From: Ceratobasidium sp. AG-K
Lineage: Eukaryota > Basidiomycota > Agaricomycetes > Cantharellales > Ceratobasidiaceae
NCBI GenBank assembly: GCA_037039685.1
Contig: JAWNGF010000015.1
Coordinates: 945,001-1,009,000 of the forward strand
DNA: 64,000 bases
Reading direction: 5' to 3'
Shown here in pieces: positions 20,771 to 32,113 of this stretch. Under the pieces are notes generated by a model, which saw nothing but the letters and a program-made list of their open reading frames with translations, did no database searches and had not been told where the DNA came from. The position numbers were made by a program, and so were the translations under genes. How positions within the stretch are numbered: position 1 is the first letter of the stretch; each line of letters opens with the position of its first letter.

Positions 20771-23511
20771 ATGGTCACCACTAGAAGTAGCGCGTGAGTC
20801 AATTATCTCCTGCGTGTATCACAGCGCTAACCTTTGTAGTCGGCCTACTTCGGATAAGGCGGTCAGATGCTCAAAGCATCCACCCGAGGAGCTGTCTCAA
20901 CCCCCATCGCGACTCAAACGCCCGCGCGTCGGTAAAGCGCACCCAGCAAGCGCAGGTATTGCGAATCAAGTCGCCCTCGTTAAGATGCCTGTTGATGCGT
21001 TTGTCGAGGTGAGTTCGCCGCGCCACGTTTGGTATTTTTCGTCCCATGAACCTGGTGCGCTGTAGGATAGTGCACCACGTTCTTCCAGCAGACCCAATGC
21101 ATATCTCCCGTACCTGCGAGTATCTTCGTAGCTTTCTGATGAGAAGGTTTACAAAGGACTGCTCCGTGAGTTGATTACTTTGCTTCTTCAAGCCTAGCAG
21201 TAGCCATGTTAATCGCACTTTTACGTTACTGTTGCAGAGAACACACACTGACCGATGTCGATCCCGATCTTCTGGTGCGATTATGCCCAAGATGCCGAGA
21301 AACCGAGTAAGTAACTCAGTTGCAGGTATTCGTATTGCCCAATCGTGACCAACCTTAGGTTAGCAGAAATCGATCGGTGCGCGCCGGAGACCAGGAGAGA
21401 TTACGATCCGATCTGTAAAACGAAGCGTTCGCCGTCTAATTCAGGTCCAACGTTCACTTATTTCACTAGTCTCTAGTTATTCGTTTGAACAATCAGGGTG
21501 GTAGAAGACGCGAGCATGGCCGTGGTAAACTAAGCTACTGCCTTCGGGCAGAACTAGGAAGAATTCATCACATACCATACGCTCGACAAGGTAGACAAGC
21601 AGGGTCGTTATTTTTGGCAGGCCAAGCAATCGAAAGAAATGTGTTTGCGTCGAGATGTGAGTTTTTTTCATTTTTTTTCAAATCCTTTTTTGAACGCCAG
21701 ACTAACATAACTTGGTTCGCTAAGAAGTTGCAGAAATTTTGGGGGTACGTTGTGGTTGCTCGTGGGTACGAATTATGTACGACCATGAGAAGACGCTTGA
21801 CTAAGCTTGCCAATTATTAGCCCATTAGTAGGGGATTAAATGACCTTGGATAGTATTTATTCGCGCCTCAATACTCTTGGTTGGTCAGAGTTGGACTACA
21901 CGTTCTCTTGGCCCTATAACTCACAATGGCGGTCTCTGGTATCCAAACCTCAGCTGCTCACGGATCGAACTGGGTTTCATGCTCCGATTCATTTACCCGT
22001 TGATGGAACTAACTGGCTACAGTCTGGGACAAGTTATATTCGAAACTAGTACCATTGCTCGAACCCAACCGATTACTCGCCCAGGAAAATGAACTACAAG
22101 ACCGTCAGTTCAGACGAGCGGTCAATCGGTTTAGCAGCTACCATACACTTGTCAATCAACACAATCCGAGCTCTCTTACTTTATCTTCTCTCTTCTTTCT
22201 TAGGCACCCCGTGCACTTCTCGTTCTCCCCCTGGCTTTCGCCAGTGTTCTATGGTTTTCCTTTTTCCCTTTTTCCTTTTTCTTGCTCAGGCTTTTACATG
22301 AGGTGCTACGTCTCGTCTATACTCTGACCGTCCTGTGTTTTCGCCGCTTCGGTGCCTGTTTTGTTTGGCCTTACGCCCCCCAGACGCCTCCGACATCCTA
22401 TTGTGGCCTTGGCTAGAAGGCTGTCTCCACATCGACATGTCACCGGAGGAGCGCCATGATTTTTGGGTTGACAATTCGGATAATACGGCCCTCCGAGTTG
22501 TAGAATGGAGAGAGAAGATCGAACTGGAACATTTCGAGCGACTGGTCAACGGGAGAAGCAGCACCGAGGAGGACATATCAATCCCAATATCGGATCGACT
22601 GGAGGTAAACATTCCCAAACTTGGCGTATCACTTCCGTATTCATATGATTCACTTCAGATCAACGAAAGGGTGGAGACCGCATGCGATTTGAGCGCACAT
22701 GCAAGGTCGCTCCTTCGCGCCGACTCGGTTTTTAGCCGCGCGCCTCCCGGATCTCCCGAGGCTCAAGGTACCCCTCCCCTCGAACCCACTAGCGCCGCTT
22801 ATTTATGGATGTTGTTCAAGGCAAGACCAAGGAAATTTCACCAGAGCGGTATCATTGCCACCTTGAAGGCCAATCGCTGTCTCGTGCTCTCCTACAGGCA
22901 CTCGGGATGCCAGACGCCGCATACATAGACCTAGCGTTGATGGAAGAACGTTTTTTCTGTAGGAGGTGCTATTCAACAGAGGCAATGAACTGGGACGAGA
23001 TTGTGAGTAGCCATGACGTTTTGTGAAGCCCAACGCTGAATGTCATCGGCAGTTGGAGCACTACTCTGACGAACTAAAAAGCTGGAGAATGACATCCTCT
23101 AACACCCCTCGCTTCAAAACCCACCATATTTTCCCGTATCTCAAAGCCCACGATCTGCATCCATCCCAGGTCGAGCACCCGCTGGCCCAACTTATTACTC
23201 CTGAGGAGTTAGGGGCACTAAAAGCACCCCAATTAAGCCCTGATGGATTTCTGGCTTGCCTTCCATGCAGGAGCCATTCGTAAATGTTTCTTGCCGATCG
23301 AATGGAGGCAATGGTCGTGCATCAGCGAGAGGTGTAAGCCATTCACCTTGCCCCTGCAACTTGGAAACTCATATTTTCGGTTATTCACAGGCACAACGTA
23401 CATTCCGTCGTCAAAGATACTCGCTACGAACTCGCTAGTAACGATCACCACTTCCTCGTGTACGGAAGGGAGTGGGCGGAGCACTGGGACTTTTCCCATG
23501 ATACCATTTAG
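20771..23511 (+). pseudogene. F-box protein with Cys-rich C-terminus, FBX3, disrupted
   Basis: The 23-nt first exon (20771-20793, MVTTRSS) and exon 2 ending in KMPVDAFVE are intact. The F-box exon is eroded: it reads VLPADP..ISRTCEYLRSFLMRR and then jumps to the exon end, so about 35 codons containing the WRCAES and PQYAALLF region are missing. DPDLLVRLCPRCRETE, LAEID and a YCLRAELG exon are still readable. A further frame break occurs at about 22770-22790, just before MDVVQGKTKEISPERY. The C-terminal parts remain: FFCRRCYSTEAMNW, and GREWAEHWDF with a stop at 23509-23511. Confidence 0.7.
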
Positions 23512-24041
23512 TTTGGGCTCACATGCCACACCCTCCTTTTGTCATTATTGTACCCTACTCATATTATCTGTTGCATATCGTAGCACCCACGCCTAGATAA
23601 TATTATCATAGTTACAATTATTGCCCGTAACTGAGCGGCATTTGTATCCTTATGCTACAACCTGTGGTCATAGAAAGGGCCAAACAATGGATCGAGGGGG
23701 TAGTCAGCAGCCAATAATTTCGATGAGTCGAAATTGATCGGTATATGCGCGCCGCCTTGGATCCAGATTTTTGGTGTACGCAAGCGAACCCGTCTGAAGT
23801 GCCAACCCCTTGCATGCTCGATATGACACAGCAGGTGAAAATAGTACCTTTCTGGTGGTTGAATGGCATTGGAAAGATCCAGATCACAGCGCGATAAAGA
23901 TGTGAGAAAAATCTATTGTGTATGTCAAATATTATCCAGTACAGGTAGTAGCATACAATCTAATATTCCGCCTTACTTCTGGACGTTTTGGCTAGAGCAA
24001 TGTGATCAGATTGGCGATCATGCGAACTAAATCTCTATGAC
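23512..24041. other. Intergenic, FBX3 to CAP gene
   Basis: No coding feature; 3' ends of two convergent genes. Confidence 0.5.
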
Positions 24042-24856
24042 TTACGGGAACTGACCGATGACGTTGCCGTAGGGGCTGTAGTGGCAGACGAAGTAGTTGG
24101 CAACCTGCAAATGCGGGTTTCGTTAGTAAAGTCAAACTAGACCCCGAGACTCATTGAAGTTGTCTCGAAAACGGATTAAACTTACGCCCTGAGAATGAAA
24201 TAGTCAGTTTATGGGTTTCATCGATTATACAACCAAAACTCACATAGCTCGCAGGGAAGATTGTTCCAGCAGCGCAAGCCTTGTGGGCGCAGCCAAACTT
24301 GGTGGTGCTCTTCCAGACAACCTGGGTCCAGTGAGAGTATTGGGGGCTGCTAGGGTTGTAGTCCTCTGCGCAAAAGTTAGTTTATTATAGGAAATACCGG
24401 TTGATATGGAATAGACATACTAGACTCGGCGTTCCACCAGCCGACGGCGGTAGCCGGGGTAGGGCCGCCGGTGCCAGCAGCCAAGTTCTGTCCAGCTTGG
24501 CTGTGCTGGATTCAAAAAAACAACAACATTAATGCTGGCCGATATGACTACGACTGGATATTTACCTCAAACTTGCATTGGTTAGCCCATGCCTGAGCAG
24601 ATGCGCTCAGACCATCATCCCAAACGAGCGCCTTGGCACCATGCTTGGCGCGCTCGTTGTTGTGCGCGGTGATGTACTCTTGTTGGAGCCAGACGGCGCG
24701 AGCAGAAAGGTCGCGAGCGGCAATGGCGGTGGTGTTGAGGCCGAGATGCGATCCGGTCATGTGGATGTCGGCGGTGGGGCCGTTCTCGCGCCAGTGGGCC
24801 GAGACGGAGCTGGCGGCAGCGACGAGAACGAGAGCGGAAGCAGTGAAGTGAACCAT
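24042..24856 (-). CDS. Secreted CAP (SCP/PR-1-like) protein
   Basis: Exons (minus strand): 24856-24566, 24505-24421, 24365-24244, 24188-24186 (3 nt), 24104-24042; 187 aa. A signal peptide covers about residues 1-20 (FTASALVLVAAASSVSA). The CAP domain shows YITAHNNERAKHGAKALVWD, SAQAWANQC, SQAGQNLAAG, the signature HWTQVVWKSTTKFGCA, and the terminal YFVCHYSPYGNVIGQF. The paired Cys residues fit the disulphides of the family. In fungi, CAP proteins are secreted and several bind sterols or fatty acids; the specific role here is unknown. The 3-nt exon adds a Gly that fits the family's YG before the last strand. The stop TAA overlaps a GTAAGT word. Confidence 0.88.
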
Positions 24857-24942
24857 TGTTGAAGATTGGTTGGTAAGAGGTGAGTTGCTTTGAGAGTGTT
24901 GAGTAGTTGTGTTCGATGCTGAACTCGTCCGTTCTGTCCTCG

Positions 24943-24950
24943 TATTTATA
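24943..24950 (-). promoter_or_regulatory. TATA box of the CAP gene
   Basis: TATAAATA on the minus strand, about 90 bp upstream of the ATG at 24856. Confidence 0.6.
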
Positions 24951-24956
24951 TGCCAC

Positions 24957-26045
24957 TCACTCGTTATGGACCTTGAACAAACGCTTCAGGCGGTGAGTCC
25001 GTCGCAGGCCGAGCTTGCGTCGTGGAGATACAGCCAGTCGCAAGCGAGATGATGCGAACATTTAACTTCCTTAGCATCTAGCCAGCGCGTAGTCATAATT
25101 GAGTAATCGCATGATGTATGGATCCGGGTCGTGGTTGGACAAGCGACGCGGGCCGAGTTGCCCGAAGTGGTCCTCGGCAGGCAAAGGAGTAAGCGGTGAC
25201 GCCAAGGCTCACGGGTATCAATTCTATCACGTTGATTCTCGTCTTCTGAAGGGTTTCATGTTGTTTTGTAGTCTACGGTATGACTCACGGTGCATATACC
25301 AACTCTGAGGTAGTCACGTGTTCCCGAGTCCGCCGGAATTTGATCCGTGTTGTTGGCAATCATTAATTTGGACAAGCTAGGGTATTCCACCAAGCACTTT
25401 AGTCATTCGCGACGCTAGAGTCCAGTTATAAATTGGCGTCTGATGGGACAGGTGACTTTCCCGATATGCGTTTGCAGGTGCTCAAGAGGTTGGGCGAGGG
25501 GATTTCGGACACACTCAGGTCTACATACCTACTATAGTGACTCTTCAGGTGTGGCATAATTAGAGTATTTGGCGTGCGGGTATATCAGTAGCAATGACGG
25601 CCGGAAAATAGGTTCGAGTGACTCACGGACCGTGCTGGCTAGAAAGTGATGACCCTGAGCGAGTCATGTGAAGCGCCAAGATGAGATAAGCATTGCAGCT
25701 GCCTTGCAACCGCGTACCCCAGTGGTAGTTATAGTAGTCTCATGGTAATTTTACCGTATGTGGTCAAAATTTAGGCATCACCGGTGCTAAGAGATTGTCA
25801 AAAGCTAGGGGCCAGGCATACTATCGATTCGATTGTGAATCCTGGCCATTCGGGCCCAACCCACATCAGCAAAAAGGGGCTGGCTGAGGGAGGGCTTTGG
25901 AGTAGCGTTGCGGCCGAGGCGAGTTTGAACGAGTAGGACTCTTATCGCCTCGAGATTTGGGCTTCGCCAGCTCAGGGACACACCTCGACATTAAGGGAAA
26001 GATGCACCGGCGAGCTGCTGGTCCCTCACCCGGAGGGCGTCATAC
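24957..26045. other. Intergenic, nothing recognised
   Basis: Only short frames without coding character. It may contain upstream control sequence of the CAP gene. Confidence 0.55.
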
Positions 26046-26256
26046 CACTATGGAACCCAAACCTGCGGAAAAACCGTAGGTCAAAACCACAGGTTACATG
26101 CGGTTTGTTGGCGAAATTCGCAGGTTACCTGCGGATCCTAAGCGAATCCTGGACTGGCACACGTGGACCTGCGATCGAATCCAGAGGAAACCTGCGGATT
26201 TTGCCAGTGAACTGCAGGTAACCCCTGGATTCTCCGCAGGTTTGCGTTCTGTAGTG
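26046..26256. mobile_element. CACTA-ended MITE, 211 bp
   Basis: The left end is CACTATGGAACCCAAACCTG and the right end at 26256 is a near-perfect reverse complement (..CAGGTTTGCGTTCTGTAGTG). The arms continue inward with several ACCTGCGG/CCGCAGGT words in both orientations, so nearly the whole element can fold on itself. Flanking triplets are TAC and TAT, compatible with a diverged 3-bp duplication. The CACTA ends suggest an EnSpm/CACTA-type non-autonomous element. No transposase is present. Confidence 0.75.
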
Positions 26257-27915
26257 TATGCACACGGCGAGTTCCAATGCTCTCGTATTAGTAAGCCACT
26301 GGCCCGCCTCTCAACCGGGCAAAATGACAGTGAGTTAATCGTTTATTAGCGTTTCTTATTGTTCTTTGTGATAGGTTGCAAATATGATTATTTCGACATC
26401 GTCATCCAAGCATGGGCTCGCGAAAAGCCATGAGATACGCGCATTCAGCCTGGCACTTTTCCTATGCCAACCTCCTATAGGCTCATTGATGCGGATTCCA
26501 ACGAGCCGAGCCATCGGGAGGCAGCCTTAGTACGATAAAATCATGTGTGATACTATGCGATGAGCGCATATACCAGCCAACGCCCTTGGGAGACGCGAGA
26601 AGGGTGCAAAAGAACCGCCTCAGAAGGACTCTGAGAGGCGGGCTTATGCCCCTCGACTTCTTGCACGTACACCCCACTTTTTTTCTCGTTTTTCACTACG
26701 ACCTATATAACTATGTCTCAACCAACTGGCGACTCCGTTTTCCAGGGTTTAAAAGTGCTGCTAATAACATGTCCGGACTGACTCCAGCCCATCCATTCTC
26801 TTGTGATGATATGCTTATGACTTGGGGCCATTGCCATTATACAGATCCACACTCGGAGCAATGACTACACCGCCTTTCGACAGCAGCGTTGGCAATTGGG
26901 CCTGGTGGTATATTGAGATATTACCGAGAACGTCTCGCACTCAAAGCTAACTTAGCGAATAGGCAAGCGGAAGCGATAGAACAACTGGAGGATGTATATA
27001 CCGAGTACGCAGTCTGGTTTATATACATGTAGTCGTAGAACATAGAAGAAACGTTAGAGAACACTTAGTAACACGCATACGTGTACTCTCGGTCAGCACA
27101 GAAAGAATCAGTCAGCATATAGTCAATCTATGCGCCATATTCAGTAAGAGGCGACGTGTACATTCGATACTATTCCATTCGATTCTCAATATGGTACAAT
27201 GATGTCGGGTTAGGCGGCAATACAATACCTGAACTCGTTGTGGGATTTGAGCTTAGCCAAACCCCCACAGGAACAATGGAGTCGTTCTAGGTGCTCAATC
27301 ACTCGCACTATTGGCATCGGCGGAAGAGCATCAAGGCCGGAGAGCTTGACTTCATGGTCCAGAATTTTGGCAGCCTAGAGCTCGTCGATTGACGGTATTC
27401 TAATCTACATTGATACTATGGAATGTATATGCGTTATTAAACTCGTTTCCGCGTACCCCTATATACAAGTGGGCTTGAACGGCATAGGCGCCGAGCGTTG
27501 CCGTTTGCTGATGACCCGTCGGCTCAATAAGCGAGCTAGGGTCAACCTCGGTTACAAAACACAACTGAGTTTGGACCAGCTCGGCTTCGGACAAGTTCGC
27601 TTCGTCTCAACTCGCCTCGACCGCAACGCTACCTCTGGTATGTGTTCTTTCACTGTGGAGGCTAAGCGCGCTGAATTCTAGCCACGTCGGCACTGAGAAC
27701 TCATGGCTTACATCACTAGACGTGTTCACTTTCAGTGACCGATGCGCTGAAGGTTATCTTCCGGAGTGACTCGGGGGACAAATTAGCCCCACAGCCTATT
27801 CAAATTTCCCCTCTATGGTGCTGATGACCGCAAACCATTTGCAAGGTGACTGAAAAATGATGTAATTCATTACTGAAAGCGGCCATTTTCGGTTCAGTGC
27901 ATTTGCTGGTGTTAT
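26257..27915. other. Gene-poor stretch
   Basis: No convincing gene. Short frames (for example 26547-26864 and 27418-27681) lack splice structure and motifs. Some segments may be old transposon debris. Confidence 0.5.
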
Positions 27916-28571
27916 TCAGTAGCCTGAGACCCCACAGTGTTTCCTCGTCCGCTTCGCCGCCGTGGGGTTGATCTGTATTGGGTCCCTTAGGTATCTGGGG
28001 GTAAAGTTGTTAGCTAAGTTCGTCTCTCGGGCTGCTCCCTTCGCCACTCTGTCTGCCATCTCGCGTCTATTCGCACCCCGGAAATTTTCTTTCTGACGGT
28101 CTTGATGGCATTGTCTAGGCGAGCGTCGGACACGCCTAGGAGAGCGTGGCAAAAAGGAAGTGTGGATTGGCTATCGACAATACAGGCGGCTATATAGGTC
28201 CTCGGACCCTGATCCTGAACCCCTACTACAGCGTAGAGGTGGCCTAGGTTGTTCATCCGTCCTTTTGCCAGTGTGCTTAGCACTGCCTGGTTGCCGGTAA
28301 AGATGTCCGCAGCCCATACGATCCTCTCGCCAGCCAAGAGCTCCATTCCCAGTAGCAACCCTACAACCTCGGCCTCGCATCCCTCGTGTTCCCGGTCGGA
28401 GCCTAAGTGCTGTTTCGCTACCTTATCTTCTCGCCCCATGGACATTTTACCCTCGGGAGGAACTAGTGTCAACCCAAGCATACCGAGTTGGAGGCTCGAC
28501 AAAAATGTCTTCCCTGCTCCGTGTCTCACTCGCGCCATTAACTTTAGATCCACTGGACGGTCAAATTGCAC
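27916..28571 (-). mobile_element. LINE RNase H domain relic
   Basis: On the minus strand the frame from 28571 encodes an RNase H-like domain typical of fungal LINE polyproteins: EAEVVGLLLGMELL (containing the catalytic Glu), then WAADIFTGNQAVLSTLAKGR, where the usual catalytic Asp before NQAV is Gly. After a frameshift near 28070 the second frame continues REMADRVAKGAARETNL...RYLRDP. The N-terminal TDGS strand is degraded. It is a dead fragment that ends about 160 bp from the OYE stop codon. Confidence 0.7.
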
Positions 28572-28656
28572 AAGTTATATTATTATATTACAACCGTTGG
28601 TCTGGCGGGTCCTTGCATACCACCCGTGCTTCCCACATATTGCGGACTCCGTTCGT

Positions 28657-28720
28657 TGTAGCATATACATTATTATTCCCCAATTGTTATGGTACAAGGA
28701 TATACACCAAGCTTTTGTCT
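28657..28720 (+). repeat. Dispersed repeat, copy 1 (partner 31854-31920)
   Basis: The word CATATACATTATTATTCCC and the 3' word CCAAGCTTTTGT are shared with 31854-31920 with about 80% identity by eye. It lies next to a LINE relic here and at the truncated end of a DUF6535 pseudogene there, so it is probably a retroelement terminus. Confidence 0.55.
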
Positions 28721-28732
28721 AGTCCACATTGC

Positions 28733-30134
<1,402 letters not shown>

Positions 30135-30226
30135 TGGAAAGCTAGATGTAGAGCAGAATAGATGATGTTTAATTGGTCGTGCTGATCGATATCCAAGATG
30201 ATGATGGGCAGACCGAAGAGCGGTAG

Positions 30227-30234
30227 TTTATATA
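30227..30234 (-). promoter_or_regulatory. TATA box of the OYE gene
   Basis: TATATAAA on the minus strand, about 95 bp before the ATG at 30134. Confidence 0.6.
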
Positions 30235-30569
30235 CCCTCCATTAGAGTGGAGGTCCTCAGTCAGCGTCCCCGATGCCGACTGCATTTGATTTTAAACTGA
30301 GTAATCCGGGTGTGGCAGACCTTGTTCCTATCTTAATTTCGAAGCAGCGCATTCCGACGCTGCTGACATACCTGGGAAAACACAAGTCTGAGAAATCTTC
30401 CGCCAGTTCGGTTGGTTATTGATTGAAGTATCTCCGGGAACTATTATGCAGCAAAAAAAAAAAAACGAGTTAGGTCACAGGTGATTTGTAGTGAATCGCG
30501 GGCCGGTTGATGTGATCTTTTATTGGAGGCAACCCGCCCGCGTATTCGAAATCCGTATGCGTACAGTCA

Positions 30570-31826
30570 ACCAGTCCATCGAGGACCTTCAACCTCGGGG
30601 TTACCCATTACCCATCAGCTGTTTCGGTGCTCAAATTAGTTCTACCTTACAGTAACGCGTAGGATTCGCAGTAATTCACGATCAGCGTTCCTCAGGCTTC
30701 AATATCCACGACAAAGAAAAGAAATACCCCAAGTGACTCAGTCGTCTGAGAACGCTATTTGGTCTGTCCTGTTGTTGACCCGTTCTCTGCGCTTTCTGAA
30801 CGCCGGTGGGGTATGGTATGTGTATCGGTGAGTGCGCCCGCTGTAGCGCAAACTTGTCCTACTCAATTCAATCGTTCATAAACATTACAACCATCGGAAG
30901 AGATTCTTCGTGAGCATGTCCAGTCCCACAAGATTACGTTTAACATATATAACCCGTAAAGCCCCGGCGCCCTTATGGCTACGCGAGTGTATGCCCTCGA
31001 AGGGGGCTCGGCTCGTCGTTCGTATGAGAAACACTATCAAAAGGATGAACGGTTGAATTGTTTTTATCAGCATATCGCTCAAGACGGAAATCGAAACTAA
31101 TGTCTTACCTTTGATCCTCGAGAATCGCAATTTCTTCGTCAGTTTGCATCGGCGACTCGCAATAATGGGCTATCACACCTGCGACCCCAATCTCCAGCTT
31201 TGGGGCACGGTGTTCGCAGAGTCTTCTCGCTACTTCTCCAGCATTGAGACCACAACCGTTACCGAACTCGCCATGGGAAGCAATTAGGCTAACGTTGAGC
31301 AGTTTCATGGCGTATTCGACAAAACTGGGAACATCCGTGGGCTCTTCCAGCTCGTTTGACCGGATGTAGTCTAATGCAAGTGCTACGGCATCTAGAAACC
31401 CCGGTAGAGAAATTGGGGAAATTGTTTGTGGATGTGGAACTAGGGGGCTAGCTTCATATTCCTTGAGTATTTGATTGCCCTCATCGTAGTTTAAATCAAG
31501 AGTCAACCCACTGAAACCTTGACATCAGGCGTTCTGGAAGGTTCATTGCCTTGGTTTGCTGGAAATGGGAGTTGATGCAGAGTCGTATGACAGTTTGCGC
31601 GACCAACGGTATGTAGTCAGCATGTTGCCCCACTTTTGTGAGTTTGTGGAAGCCTAACGCGTTGGTAAAAAAAGGTGAGGTGGGGATGATCCAAAGCCCA
31701 TTTGCAACGGCAATACTGGTCAGAAACAAATCCATCAAATTCATGGAAGCGCTTAATCAACTCGAAAAGGAGGGCAGTGATCTCAGATATGTAACCGGGT
31801 GTTTGCTGAATGGTACTCAGTAGCAA
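30570..31826. repeat. Segmental duplication, partner of 37460-38760
   Basis: The 3' flank and C-terminal coding part of the truncated DUF6535 copy C align with the 3' flank and C-terminal part of gene B (shared ACAGTAACGCG word, GACAAAGAAA, and the CATACGAACGA region). Together with 35470-36340 it shows that an ancestral block containing a DUF6535 gene next to the SSK1 5' end was duplicated. Confidence 0.65.
31105..31826 (-). pseudogene. DUF6535-type gene C, truncated C-terminal remnant
   Basis: It corresponds to roughly the last 230 residues of gene B: LLSTIQQTPGYISEI, then WALDHPHLTFF, KVGQHADYIPLVAQTVIRLC, KEYEASPLVPHP and AGEVARRLCEH. Two frameshifts are evident, near 31640 and near 31500. 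Everything upstream is missing; the truncated edge abuts the dispersed repeat at 31854-31920. It is closer to gene B than to its neighbour gene A. Confidence 0.75.
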
Positions 31827-31853
31827 TGAGACTGGTTCCTGAAAAAAAAGTTC

Positions 31854-31920
31854 ATTGTATCATATACATTGTTATTCCCAACCGTTGTAGTACAAAAATG
31901 TAAACCAAGCTTTTGTTTAT
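31854..31920 (+). repeat. Dispersed repeat, copy 2 (partner 28657-28720)
   Basis: Shares CATATACATT.TTATTCCC, then ...GTAGTACAAAAATGTA, CCAAGCTTTTGT with copy 1. It marks the breakpoint of the truncated DUF6535 gene. Confidence 0.55.
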
Positions 31921-32113
31921 TGCTCGACAGGATAAACTAGAAACAGATTGAGTGCGTCAAATACGACCAAGACATTTCTGCTGCTCGAATGGCGCAGGCC
32001 ACCCACGATACACTCCAAGCTCAGTTGAGAGTAGACGTTTGGGGGCTCGGGGCTCGGGTATTACCGGTTTAGAAACAAATTCTACCTAAGTGATCGATAT
32101 CGACACGCTTGTA

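Noticed and set aside
24578..24862. 94-codon plus-strand frame
   Set aside because: Antisense to exon 1 of the CAP gene, which has a signal peptide and clear family motifs.
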